Positions 1 to 7,688 of a stretch of 31,249 bases of DNA are shown piece after piece. The translations under genes and the position numbers were made by a program. The notes beneath the pieces were generated by a model. It saw only the letters and a list, made by a program, of their open reading frames with translations. It ran no database searches and had not been told where the DNA came from. Within the stretch, counting starts at the first letter, position 1. Every line of letters begins with the position of its first letter. This DNA is from an uncultured Candidatus Saccharibacteria bacterium (lineage in GTDB: Bacteria > Patescibacteriota > Saccharimonadia > Saccharimonadales > Saccharimonadaceae): assembly GCA_948944455.1 (NCBI GenBank), contig CARBES010000010.1, positions 1 through 31,249 of the forward strand. Direction: 5' to 3'.

Positions 1-212
1 TCGTCCGCAGCGGCAGACCTGCTAATAACTATCCTCTTGAATCGGGCGGTTTTGACTATTCTGACTGGGGTCATTATTGGTCTAATCAAGCATCTGCGGT
101 CGTAAACGACCGAATGTCTAGTTACTTCTTAGGCTTTTACACTATAGCCTTCTCTTCTCGAGATAGTTACCGTTCCTATGGTCTCCCCCTCCGTTGTCTA
201 GCCATAGAGTAA
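1..212 (+). repeat. FISUMP-type variable cassette C1 (5' end cut by window)
   Basis: A gene fragment with no start codon, read in frame from position 3. It opens with VRSG, has a central HYWSN motif, and ends YGLPLRCLAIE-stop at 210-212. The opening (CGTCCGCAGCGG) and closing DNA (CCTCCGTTGTCTAGCCATAG then AGTAATCAAGGGG) are the two conserved flanks shared by all cassettes in the window; the middle is unique. The layout matches the C-terminal FISUMP domain (VR-x-G ... YWSS ... RYxGFSVRC) of surface proteins. No promoter, ribosome site or N-terminal domain is visible, so it is probably a silent donor copy rather than an expressed gene. Positions 213-360 after it hold nothing I can recognise. 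Confidence 0.8.
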
Positions 213-370
213 TCAAGGGGAGAATTAAGATTGTATGCCTGCCACACTCATCAGTTTTGGAGTAACGGACACGGTTTTGGCGAACAATGTGCTAGAAGCT
301 ATGCAGAAGAATGTATTGCTAGCAATATTACAAACCAACGAGAAATAAGGAAAAGCTAAATAGAATCTCC

Positions 371-502
371 CTAAGAAGCTTTAGCTATCTGCTTTGTCGG
401 GAATGTCCGACAACGACGGGAGTCGGATGAAGCGAACTAGCTCCCCATGACGATGGGCGAGCGTGAGCGTTTCCCGAAAAGCATGATAGTAAAGCTTCTT
501 AG
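371..502 (+). repeat. Long imperfect palindrome H1 downstream of cassette C1
   Basis: The arms 371-403 and 471-502 are complementary over about 30 positions with a few mismatches (CTAAGAAGCTTTA against TAAAGCTTCTTAG at the outer end). The interior holds two smaller hairpins, TCCGA/TCGGA at about 406-426 and GCTccCCAT/ATGGgcGAGC at about 439-462. This is the layout of a structured RNA or a cruciform DNA element. It has no T-tract, so it is not a standard terminator. The interior resembles the end of the groES-groEL palindrome (GAAG..GCG, hairpin, GAGCG). Confidence 0.55.
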
Positions 503-540
503 GAAGAACATAAGAATACTCACCCTGGTTGAAGAATAAG

Positions 541-690
541 GTAATGGAGGTTGGTAGAGAGGTGTATTAGACGTGCGGGCCTACCATGCGTAGGAAGTGA
601 GAGAAGAATATGCTTACATATTCTTCCGAACTGACGCCCGCAGGATAAGGAGCATTAGCTCCGCTTTTGGGAGATGAGAAAAGTTCCACC
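541..690 (+). ncRNA. Candidate structured RNA element H0
   Basis: Three nested or adjacent hairpins are visible: GCGGGC (575-580) with GCCCGC (636-641), enclosing a perfect 10-bp stem 603-612/617-626, then GGAG/CTCC at 649-662. Around the perfect stem sits the motif GAGAGAA-stem-TTCCGA, which recurs in elements H5 (about 15136-15176) and H8 (about 25270-25307). An outer pairing of AAGGT near 539 with ACCTT near 691-695 is possible. I do not recognise it as RNase P, tmRNA, 6S or SRP RNA. It lies just upstream of the promoter of the next gene but need not belong to it. Confidence 0.45.
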
Positions 691-758
691 TTCGATTGAA
701 AGCTAACCCTAAAACTAGTTGGCTTAGACATGATTATAACGATTCTTTTCCTTATTTA

Positions 759-767
759 TGCTATAAT
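759..767 (+). promoter_or_regulatory. Extended -10 promoter with leaderless start
   Basis: TGC followed by TATAAT (762-767). The ATG at 774 comes 6 nt after the -10 box, so transcription should begin at or next to the A of the start codon. There is no Shine-Dalgarno sequence. This decides the start of the following gene. Confidence 0.65.
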
Positions 768-773
768 AAGCTT

Positions 774-2489
774 ATGTTTGAGAGGCTTTTTGGTAAAAAT
801 AAACACCCTAATCCCCAGGGCCCCGCCCCTGTTATTAATCCATATATCCCTTCCGACCCAACTGCCCTCTCCCAGCAAAATGCCATTATTTCTTATTTCA
901 TGAACCCTAGCGCCGACGCTTCCGGCACTCCTAACGTCACTCCAGACCAACGCCAACTCTTCCTCGCTCGCCTCAAAAATAACGAGATCTCGCTCGATCA
1001 AGAAGCCGCCTTCCTTCGTCGCATCCGTTCCCCGCTCCAAGATCCCACCACAGGTCCCGCTGGCGTCTTCGCAAAAATCTCCGCTCAGCCTCGCGAAACC
1101 CAAATTCTTGCTGTCGCTACCGGTTACAACGCCACCAACTGGCAAAACGTCACCGAAACCTCACTCCAGCAATTCATTGACCCACCTCGCCGTCACCAGC
1201 CCGACTACCGCACTCCAATCGGTTTCAAAGCTTTTCGCAAAGAATTTCTCGCTGGCATTAAACCCCAAGCTTCTGAAAACCAAATTGAATCTTACCGTAT
1301 CGCCATGGATTCTCTTGAGCGCATTATTTACGGCAAGCGTCTTGAATATTATCAGCAATTTGAAGCTTTACGCAAACTCGCCACCGATCCACAAACTTCC
1401 CCCGAAAAGTCCTCTACTCAAAATACCGCTGTGGACGCCGACCAGCCTAAATCATCTTCCGTTACCCCTACCAAGCCTACCTCACTCACAATCTCCACAA
1501 TCACGCCCGAACGCCGCGAGCAGCTTCTTAGTCGCGTCGTTATCGATGGCGACCCTTGGTACCAAGCCGGTGAAGAATACCGCCTTAGCTCAGTCAATCT
1601 CCTAAACGCTGGTCTCGACCCTGCCTACGAAACTACCCTGGACGGCAAGATTATTTGTCTTTCTAAGATCTTTCAGCTCAGTAGCGGCCGCCCTGCCGTT
1701 ATCGCCTACATTCCAGCCGAACAAGGCGTCAAGGTTCGTAGCTACTATCAAGATCGCTCCGAAGGCCTCTGGCACTACATGCCCGACTATGTCCATGACC
1801 AGTCCAGCAACAGCCTTGAGTGGTTTGGCAAAAGTTATTCCGAATCTGCCACCACTCTTCCCGTTGGTCTCCAATCCGTCCTCTGTCAAATTGCTATGGC
1901 TCATCCTGCCGAACGCATCACTATGACAAATCCTGATTTTCTCTTTTCTGGCACTGCCAAATCTTATCTCTCCATGCAATCGTACCGTGACGCTCTAAAT
2001 ACTGGCCAACTCCGTGGCGATTTCTATAAAGAAGTTTCTCATACTCCACTCAACCCCGATGCCCGCATTGGTAATCCGCGCAAAGGCGCCCCGCAACTCA
2101 TCTCGGTTAACGCCGATAAAGCCCCTGACTTTACTAAACCACTCACTGCCTTCAAAACTTATTCCGAACTCATCGGCGAGATGTCTCTTTACGGTTTCCC
2201 TTCACATGATGGTCAGTACAACTGGCTATTCGGCCGAGATTATCGTGGCCGCTCTTGGGTGGCTTATATAGAAGCCGTTTCCCCGCTCACCGACACCGGC
2301 TGCCGCAAAGAATGGCTCAGCGCCACCGATATTCAAACTCCTCTCTACGAATTTAGCCAGCAATCCGACGGTTACGGTGATCCCACCGATACTCGCAAAG
2401 GCTACACTTCAATGTGGAATAACTATCTCAGCAAAATCCCCATTATCGAACAGTTCATCGCCGCTCTCGAACCCCGCAACCAATCCTAA
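774..2489 (+). CDS. Hypothetical protein, 571 aa
   Basis: I do not recognise a family. The open frame extends upstream to 696, but the -10 box at 762-767 lies inside that extension, so translation most likely starts at ATG 774 (MFERLFGKNK). The protein has no signal peptide or membrane segment. Residues about 1-40 are Pro-rich, 60-200 look helical, 210-245 are a Ser/Thr/Pro/Gln linker, and 245-570 form a second folded part rich in aromatic residues. This suggests two soluble domains joined by a linker. It is probably transcribed alone as a leaderless mRNA; the next gene has its own promoter. It is followed by the antitoxin operator. Confidence 0.8.
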   Translation: MFERLFGKNKHPNPQGPAPVINPYIPSDPTALSQQNAIISYFMNPSADASGTPNVTPDQRQLFLARLKNNEISLDQEAAFLRRIRSPLQDPTTGPAGVFAKISAQPRETQILAVATGYNATNWQNVTETSLQQFIDPPRRHQPDYRTPIGFKAFRKEFLAGIKPQASENQIESYRIAMDSLERIIYGKRLEYYQQFEALRKLATDPQTSPEKSSTQNTAVDADQPKSSSVTPTKPTSLTISTITPERREQLLSRVVIDGDPWYQAGEEYRLSSVNLLNAGLDPAYETTLDGKIICLSKIFQLSSGRPAVIAYIPAEQGVKVRSYYQDRSEGLWHYMPDYVHDQSSNSLEWFGKSYSESATTLPVGLQSVLCQIAMAHPAERITMTNPDFLFSGTAKSYLSMQSYRDALNTGQLRGDFYKEVSHTPLNPDARIGNPRKGAPQLISVNADKAPDFTKPLTAFKTYSELIGEMSLYGFPSHDGQYNWLFGRDYRGRSWVAYIEAVSPLTDTGCRKEWLSATDIQTPLYEFSQQSDGYGDPTDTRKGYTSMWNNYLSKIPIIEQFIAALEPRNQS

Positions 2490-2493
2490 CTTT

Positions 2494-2512
2494 ATGTACA
2501 CAATGTGTACAT
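2494..2512. promoter_or_regulatory. Perfect palindrome, likely antitoxin operator
   Basis: A 9+1+9 perfect palindrome, ATGTACACA-A-TGTGTACAT. It overlaps the expected -35 position of the promoter whose -10 is at 2532-2537. Ribbon-helix-helix antitoxins of the RelB/DinJ family usually bind such palindromes to repress their own operon; that binding is inferred. Confidence 0.65.
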
Positions 2513-2531
2513 TTTAGTAACTTTTTTGTGC

Positions 2532-2537
2532 TATAAT
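2532..2537 (+). promoter_or_regulatory. -10 box of the toxin-antitoxin operon
   Basis: TGC-TATAAT, followed 7 nt later by an AAGGAGAA Shine-Dalgarno site ahead of ATG 2557. Unlike many promoters in the window this one has a normal leader of about 13 nt. Confidence 0.6.
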
Positions 2538-2556
2538 TAGTTCAAAGGAGAATTTT

Positions 2557-2913
2557 ATGGCCACAACGCAAGCTAGTATTCATGTCAAGGTTGACCCGGA
2601 AATTAAAACCAAATCCGAATATATTTTAAACAAAATCGGCATTTCTATGTCCGATCTCATTAATATGACCTTGCGTCGCGTCATTCACGAACGCCGAATC
2701 CCCTTCGACACCACTGTTGACACTGACGATATTGACGACGTCATCAATAATGCCATTGCCACCGCCGACAGCTCGACTCTACCAGAATGCCTCAATATTC
2801 GCACTGAGGAAGAACTCATTACCCTCGTCGAGTCTCGCCTCGCCAACGACGAAGAAGAAAAGAATGCTCTTGGCCTAGAAGAAGTCGCCAAAACACTCAA
2901 TCTTACCGTTTAA
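2557..2913 (+). CDS. relB: RelB/DinJ-family antitoxin
   Basis: The first ~50 residues fit the RelB/DinJ ribbon-helix-helix antitoxin pattern: a beta strand (ASIHVKVDPEIK), then two helices with GISMSDLINM and an RR-x-IxFxT ending. The remaining ~65 residues are acidic (DTDDIDDV, EEELITLVE) and would neutralise the toxin. At 118 aa it is longer than typical DinJ proteins (~85 aa). AAGGAG lies 7 nt before the ATG. A 19-bp palindrome over the promoter suggests autorepression. The partner toxin follows after 7 nt but is broken, so this may be an orphan antitoxin in decay. The family call is good; partner and targets are not known from sequence. Confidence 0.8.
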   Translation: MATTQASIHVKVDPEIKTKSEYILNKIGISMSDLINMTLRRVIHERRIPFDTTVDTDDIDDVINNAIATADSSTLPECLNIRTEEELITLVESRLANDEEEKNALGLEEVAKTLNLTV

Positions 2914-2920
2914 CAATCCT

Positions 2921-3112
2921 ATGAAGTATCGTATAAAATATACCCCTTCCGCAAACAAAGATTTACAGAATATCCAGACCTACATTAGTCAAGAACTCAG
3001 CAATCCTTCCGCAACCTCCCGCAAGTTATCCCCTCGCGTATATAATTTACTACCGCTCAAATCCTTACGGCCAGTCTTAACCATTCACCATTACCGCTTC
3101 ATTCTCATGTAG
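2921..3112 (+). pseudogene. Truncated RelE/ParE-like toxin
   Basis: The first ~32 residues (MKYRIKYTPSANKDLQNIQT..) match the start of ParE/RelE toxins: a beta strand followed by helix KDL..I..YI. Intact members have 90-100 residues; this frame stops at 63, and after about residue 32 it no longer looks like the family (the usual central YR-x-L and C-terminal RVLH-type strands are absent). No other frame restores them. Its last 36 nt overlap the 3' end of the convergent 690-aa gene, so part of the toxin was probably deleted or overwritten. It follows the antitoxin by 7 nt without its own Shine-Dalgarno site, as expected for translational coupling. Confidence 0.6.
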
Positions 3113-5149
3113 TGCATCAAGGTATTCTTGCACTATCGGTTCAAGTCTCCTATAGAAGCTACTGTCCGCATTGTCTATATCCTCTTGTTTCTTTATTCCT
3201 CTCGCCAACGCCTCGTCTACTTTATAAATATTTTCTCCGTCATACACCCGCGTCTTCGCAAAACGTGAACTACCATCCAGTTTGAAGTCAACATTAACCC
3301 AGTTGCAATTCCCCGGCGCACTATAAAATCCGCTATCGCCAATCTCCTGAACACCCGCAGAAAAATAGCTAAACCCTGACGGCTTCCGTGGCGCCCTTTC
3401 TCCCTTCTCCGTCGCCATCCTGACCTCTTTAGTTGCTTTCTCAAGTGTCTCCCTTATGAACTCTAGCCGTTTTTGTTGCTCTAGTTTAGAAACCTCGAGA
3501 TATTTCTCGTCCAACGGCGTCGCACCTACCGTAAACCGCGGTATATCATAGGCTCGACCAATCCCCTCAAGCATCCGAATCCTTGTCTTATAACTCGACA
3601 TAGTCAAAAGCTCATCTATCTTCTTATCTATCTCTAGGTAGCTATCATTCTCGCTAATCGAATCTATTATCGCTTCACCCCTCTTTCGAGCCTTTTCTAA
3701 ATACACTGTTTTCTCAATATTAACTATCGGCACATTGTAGAACTTCGCATGGCGTAGCGCCGCTTCTGTAATCCTCCCGTTTTCCGTGATAATATAATCC
3801 GGCCGCTTCGGCACTCCATTCTCTGAATATCGCCGCATTAGGACCTCATTATATATGTATGTCCCGCCCGCACCTTCCAGATGTTTAATCGCATCGACAT
3901 CTGCTAGAAGTGTCTCGGCCGTCCCCACCATATTGCTCGACCCAGCATCCCCATTAACCGCCGCGATCACCGAGTCTGCTTCGACCTTCTCGAACCCATA
4001 GATCAACTCTCCTGTTACATGACTATTTATATTCCTTTCCGAATTATAGTACGACGCCGAAATCGTATCTCCAAGTGCATTGTCGTCTCTCGTTCCGAAA
4101 CCACTTTCCTTTTCTGCTTCGTCGCGTCGCCTCGTCCAGATCGCCGGATCCTCCATCACAGCCTTATAGGTCTCTGTACCAATCTCTCCTGGCTTATTCG
4201 CACTCCTGTAATCGATCGTTGTCGACAGCATCGCAAACGGCAACCCTTTCAGGTCATAGACCGGAATCTCCACCCCTTCGTACATCACTGTCCGCTTTTG
4301 TACCTCTGGGTTCTCTGACAAGCTTTCTACTTCTAGATCATCCACCTTCAATAGACATGTATTTAGATCACGCTCCACTATCTCTTGAATCCGCTGTTTC
4401 TGGAACTTATCCCGTTTGTGAAGGTCGAACGCCTCTCGCGCCTGCTTCATGCCTTGAGCAATATACTCTCGTTCCCGACGCTCTTTCTCTGCTTTGTACT
4501 CTGCTTCGCGCTGCGCGCGCTCCGCCTCAATCCGCGCAAGATCTTCCTCGTGCGCCCGTTTAGCGGCCGCTTCTTCCTCATGATATTCCTTCAGAGCCAC
4601 GTGCATTGCTTCCCGCTCACGCCGTTCCTCATCCCGCTTTGACTTTATCCCTAACTTATCCGCAATCAGCCTCCTCACCTTCGTGAAGGTCGACGGTTCT
4701 TCCTTAGTCTCTCGCCCTTGATAGTCCCACAAGCTAAACGGACTGGATTCTATGTCTGATCTTATCCTCTCGACTCTATGCCGCTCACCCTCATCATATC
4801 TTTCCAGCACCGACTTCCGCCTACGCTTCTTCTCTCGGCGTTCCAATACTGGCACATCCATCGCAAAGCTCTGTTCTGCTATCGGCATCACCTCGCTCCC
4901 TGGCTCCAGCGCCTCCGGCTCATCAGCCCTATCCTCTTTCTGTTTCCTGTAAACCTCTTTCACCTTTGCCGCCGCTCGCGAAATCTCCTCTACTCGTCTA
5001 TCTTGCTTCTCTATAGTAGTCTCGCCAGTTCCGCCCACCTTACCACTCTCTGCAACAAAGCCCTTCTTACCGAGCTCCTCCAGCTCGCTCCATGAGTTCT
5101 CTGTCTGAGCCTCTCCTGTACTACCTGATATTTCGTGATTCTTCGTCAT
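3077..5149 (-). CDS. Hypothetical 690-aa protein with coiled-coil N-terminal half
   Basis: Family not recognised. Residues 1-100 are polar and low in complexity; about 105-115 form a basic patch (REKKRRRKS); about 165-260 are a highly charged helical stretch (repeated EERRERE, AEYKAEKERRERE) that should form a coiled coil. From about 265 the protein becomes a folded mixed domain. Within it, about 395-500 (GDAGSSNMVG, then PDYIITENGRITEAALRHA and VPIVNIEKTVYL) has the rhythm of an alpha/beta fold in which a residue choice is 'read' between strands. No signal peptide or membrane segment. TATAAT is at 5171-5166, giving a leader of about 10 nt. Convergent with the toxin remnant. Confidence 0.8.
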   Translation of the reverse strand: MTKNHEISGSTGEAQTENSWSELEELGKKGFVAESGKVGGTGETTIEKQDRRVEEISRAAAKVKEVYRKQKEDRADEPEALEPGSEVMPIAEQSFAMDVPVLERREKKRRRKSVLERYDEGERHRVERIRSDIESSPFSLWDYQGRETKEEPSTFTKVRRLIADKLGIKSKRDEERREREAMHVALKEYHEEEAAAKRAHEEDLARIEAERAQREAEYKAEKERREREYIAQGMKQAREAFDLHKRDKFQKQRIQEIVERDLNTCLLKVDDLEVESLSENPEVQKRTVMYEGVEIPVYDLKGLPFAMLSTTIDYRSANKPGEIGTETYKAVMEDPAIWTRRRDEAEKESGFGTRDDNALGDTISASYYNSERNINSHVTGELIYGFEKVEADSVIAAVNGDAGSSNMVGTAETLLADVDAIKHLEGAGGTYIYNEVLMRRYSENGVPKRPDYIITENGRITEAALRHAKFYNVPIVNIEKTVYLEKARKRGEAIIDSISENDSYLEIDKKIDELLTMSSYKTRIRMLEGIGRAYDIPRFTVGATPLDEKYLEVSKLEQQKRLEFIRETLEKATKEVRMATEKGERAPRKPSGFSYFSAGVQEIGDSGFYSAPGNCNWVNVDFKLDGSSRFAKTRVYDGENIYKVDEALARGIKKQEDIDNADSSFYRRLEPIVQEYLDALHENEAVMVNG

Positions 5150-5191
5150 AGTAAACCTTAGCTTTATTATAGCATCTCCGACGAACCCAAA

Positions 5192-5215
5192 ACCACCAGA
5201 CCTCAGTCTGGTGGT
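5192..5215 (-). terminator. Rho-independent terminator of the membrane-protein gene
   Basis: A perfect 10-bp stem ACCACCAGAC / GTCTGGTGGT with a 4-nt loop, followed on the minus strand by TTTTGGG. It lies just after the stop of the 5234-5749 gene and before the promoter of the 690-aa gene. Confidence 0.7.
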
Positions 5216-5233
5216 CGGTTATACTACAACTAG

Positions 5234-5749
5234 TTATTTCTGGCTTTCGTCAGCTTTGGTCCCAGTCGTTTGTGGCTGAGCCGCTGGAGCTGCAGTCTTG
5301 CCGGCTGGAAGCTTAATCCATTTCTCTAATGGTAACCATACAACTACCGCATTCAAAATCGCCATGATAATAATCAAAATCAAACCGATACCAATGCTTG
5401 TGTCCGCAGTTGCTCCGAACAAACTTACTGCCGAGTTCACGCCAGAAACCGAGTTTGCTACATCGCCACAATCTATAATCGCGATTACTGCACAAATTAC
5501 AGCCACCGCCGTTGTTGCAATTTTAGCCCACATCGGCAACTCTTTCTTGTAGTCTTTCAAGCTACTCACTACCGTAATCACAATAATCGCCACAAATAGC
5601 ATCAAAGTGATCCAACCATCACCCTCAGTTCCGTTCACCGACTCCGAAGCCGACTGTCCAAGTACGCTTACGCTTACAGTTGCCCACGGCAAGAACGTCG
5701 AAATCACGCCCAGCAACGATGCGATCAAAATTATTATTTTTTTCACCAT
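5234..5749 (-). CDS. Small membrane protein, four predicted helices
   Basis: 171 aa with hydrophobic segments at about 3-22, 45-63, 76-95 and 120-142. An N-terminal helix ending in TFLPWATVSV resembles the first helix of many small integral membrane proteins of unknown function. The stretch between helices 1 and 2 is polar, and the ~25-residue tail is Ala/Pro/Gln-rich with charged residues. A GAGAGGAG ribosome site lies 7 nt before the ATG, and TGCTACAAT further upstream serves as an extended -10. It is a single-gene transcript bounded by a terminator. No function can be assigned. Confidence 0.8.
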   Translation of the reverse strand: MVKKIIILIASLLGVISTFLPWATVSVSVLGQSASESVNGTEGDGWITLMLFVAIIVITVVSSLKDYKKELPMWAKIATTAVAVICAVIAIIDCGDVANSVSGVNSAVSLFGATADTSIGIGLILIIIMAILNAVVVWLPLEKWIKLPAGKTAAPAAQPQTTGTKADESQK

Positions 5750-5834
5750 AATGACTACTCCTCTCTAAAGGTTTATTAACTATATCTACCTTAATTGTAG
5801 CATAAAATCATTTTATATTTTCATAATTACTCAT

Positions 5835-5860
5835 CCGTCTACTATGGACGGCATGTTTTT
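5835..5860 (+). terminator. Small hairpin plus T-tract abutting cassette C2
   Basis: CCGTC (5835-5839) pairs with GACGG (5847-5851), then CATGTTTTT runs straight into the conserved cassette start CTTCGTCCGCAGCGG. There is no upstream plus-strand gene for it to terminate, so the hairpin may belong to the cassette's insertion site. Confidence 0.5.
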
Positions 5861-5861
5861 C

Positions 5862-6047
5862 TTCGTCCGCAGCGGGTATAGTGAACATTCAATAGCAATG
5901 GTCGCCATGCGTGGGTTATACTGGTCTAGCACTCCTCGCATTTCGCCATACATATATTATCTTGACACTATGAACGAAAACACCTCACCAAATCGTTCCC
6001 ATGATACTAGGTACGGTATCTCCCTCCGTTGTCTAGCCATAGAGTAA
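5862..6047 (+). repeat. FISUMP-type variable cassette C2
   Basis: FVRSG at the start, LYWSSTPR in the middle, DTRYGISLRCLAIE-stop at the end; 61 codons plus stop. Both flanks match the other cassettes; a 2-nt insertion (TAATATCAAGG) follows the stop. The frame runs open slightly upstream through the hairpin to an ATG at 5844, but there is no ribosome site, so this is not a convincing gene start. tRNA-Ser follows on the other strand. Confidence 0.85.
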
Positions 6048-6074
6048 TATCAAGGGAGGATGAAGAATAAAAAA

Positions 6075-6090
6075 TAAGCCCCGAGGGGCC
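6075..6090 (-). terminator. Terminator of tRNA-Ser(CGA)
   Basis: GCCCCgaGGGGC stem; read on the minus strand it is followed by TTATTTTTTATT, 13 nt after the CCA end of the tRNA. Confidence 0.7.
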
Positions 6091-6102
6091 ATTTTCATTT
6101 TC

Positions 6103-6190
6103 TGGCGGAAGCGAGAGGATTCGAACCTCCGAGACATTTCTGCCCACACGATTTCGAGTCGTGCGCCTTCAACCACTCGGCCACGCTTCC
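6103..6190 (-). tRNA. tRNA-Ser(CGA)
   Basis: 88 nt on the minus strand. The acceptor stem GGAAGCG/CGCTTCC, discriminator G and encoded CCA (6105-6103) are complete. The anticodon loop reads CTCGAAA with anticodon CGA, for UCG serine codons. A long variable arm (about 6125-6145) is typical of class II tRNA-Ser. The T arm contains GGTTCGAATCC. Confidence 0.93.
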
Positions 6191-6281
6191 GCTTCCAATT
6201 ATAGCATACCTACCTCATATCTGCAAAAAAAATCCCCGGCCATCCATCTTTCGACTTCCGGCCGGGACTCTTGCTTCTGTT

Positions 6282-7037
6282 CTACTCAAACTTACCTATC
6301 TCTTCGATCCCCCAGACATCCAGCCAAAGTCGCACTGTTGGCAGCATCTTCAGCTCTTCCAAATTACATGGAATCCGTACGTGTGGCCACAGCTCCGCAA
6401 GAACTTCTTGCGCCGCCGCTAGGGCGCCCACCGAAAACAACAAGTTATGGTTTGAACCCGCCCCAGAGAACCCAATCAGCAGTTCCCCGCGCCTCTCCGA
6501 CACTCCGGGTTCATCATAAAGCACCCGAAGCCCTCCATAGCGCGGCGCCAAACCACAAACATCTTTCAGCCACTCGTGAGCATTTCTTGGCAACACAGTA
6601 GCATCAACACAGTCAAAGATTACTCTCTGCATATCTTTACTCCATTCCAGCCCGCGCGCGCCCAACGTCAAACTAACCCGTGCTCCCAAATCCTGCACTG
6701 GATAAGTTGCCACATCCGACCCAAAGAATTTCAGCGTCTCGATCTCGGCCTCAGCATAGCCATCATCGGCGTACTTCCCTCCAGACTCAAAGTGTAGCCT
6801 TTCCGGTCCCGACCCATTTAAGGCCAACGCCGACCGAGCACGATCCAGTACGATCAGCTTCCATCCCCCTTCCACCAAATAGCCGTACCTCGTCGTCAGG
6901 TCACCGATTTTCTCTGTCAATGCTGCCGCTAACTTCTGGCCAAACTCACTTTTGGCCCACTCGCCGCTAAGCATTGTGCTCACCAACCCATCAACACCTT
7001 CCTGTCGTCTACCGCCTAAGCCCACAAAGCTCTTCAT
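6282..7037 (-). CDS. Hypothetical protein, 251 aa
   Basis: Family not recognised. The frame is open to 7073, but ATG 7037 (MKSFVGLGG) is preferred because a GGGGAG ribosome site lies 8 nt upstream of it. The protein is soluble, rich in Gly, Ala and Leu, without signal peptide or membrane segments. Its interior contains alternating strands and helices (YGYLVEGGWKLIVLD, VIFDCVDATVLP, LLIGFSGAGSNHN), which suggests an alpha/beta fold. It ends 92 nt from tRNA-Ser, in the same orientation. Promoter not clear. Confidence 0.75.
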   Translation of the reverse strand: MKSFVGLGGRRQEGVDGLVSTMLSGEWAKSEFGQKLAAALTEKIGDLTTRYGYLVEGGWKLIVLDRARSALALNGSGPERLHFESGGKYADDGYAEAEIETLKFFGSDVATYPVQDLGARVSLTLGARGLEWSKDMQRVIFDCVDATVLPRNAHEWLKDVCGLAPRYGGLRVLYDEPGVSERRGELLIGFSGAGSNHNLLFSVGALAAAQEVLAELWPHVRIPCNLEELKMLPTVRLWLDVWGIEEIGKFE

Positions 7038-7239
7038 ACAGAACTCCCCTTTCACTCTAGCAAGGTCGTACAAGATGGCTCTCTAATCTTCATATTTCTC
7101 GAACTTTCGCAAACTTCTAAAGAGCTTTCTTGCCCGCCCCGCAAATATCCTCTATATTATAACATCCTTACCATGATATTCAATGCATACATCTTTTCAA
7201 AAATATATTATAATATAATAAATAATCGGGAGATATCAC

Positions 7240-7617
7240 ATGAGCAGCGTTTTTGCCAAAATCATCCAAGGCGAGATCCCTTGCTACAAAATCTACGAAG
7301 ACGACCGCACCTTCGCCTTCCTTGACATCGCGCCCGAAGCCCCCGGTCACACCCTCGTCGTCCCGAAAGTCGAAGTCGACAAAGTCTATGACCTCAGCGA
7401 CGAAGATTATACCGCCGTTATGGCTACCGTGAAAAAACTCGCTCGCCATCTCGAAGACGTCCTCGGCGAGCGCACTATGATTAAAGTCGTCGGTATTGAC
7501 GTCCCTCATGCCCATGTTCATCTTCTCCCTATCAACGAAAACTGGGCTGGCGAACGCCATCTTAAACCAACCGAAGACGAGATGCGCGCCATGCAAGCAA
7601 AACTCCAGCTCAACTAA
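7240..7617 (+). CDS. HIT-family nucleotide hydrolase
   Basis: 125 aa, full length for a bacterial HIT protein (Hint/HinT-like). The catalytic histidine triad is visible as H90-x-H92-x-H94 in PHAHVHLLP, and the N-terminal signature CYKIYED.. followed by F.D..P..PGH.LVVPK (24-43) is intact. The family cleaves purine nucleotide phosphoramidates or related phosphoanhydrides in the cytoplasm. A CGGGAGA ribosome site lies 9 nt before the ATG and several TATAAT-like boxes lie at 7205-7220. Convergent with the gene at 7689. Confidence 0.93.
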   Translation: MSSVFAKIIQGEIPCYKIYEDDRTFAFLDIAPEAPGHTLVVPKVEVDKVYDLSDEDYTAVMATVKKLARHLEDVLGERTMIKVVGIDVPHAHVHLLPINENWAGERHLKPTEDEMRAMQAKLQLN

Positions 7618-7619
7618 GA

Positions 7620-7645
7620 GGAGGTATGTCCGAAAACATACCTCC
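7620..7645. terminator. Hairpin between convergent genes
   Basis: GGAGGTATGT (7620-7629) pairs perfectly with ACATACCTCC (7636-7645) around a 6-nt loop, 2 nt after the HIT stop codon. No T-tract follows, so it is a weak or atypical terminator. Confidence 0.55.
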
Positions 7646-7688
7646 CACCGCAGGGACAATCGACTATCGGTTTAGCTTAACATTATAG

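Noticed and set aside
6161..6601. 146-aa plus-strand ORF over tRNA-Ser and the 6282 gene
   Set aside because: It overlaps the tRNA and is antisense to a gene with a good ribosome site; no start signals.
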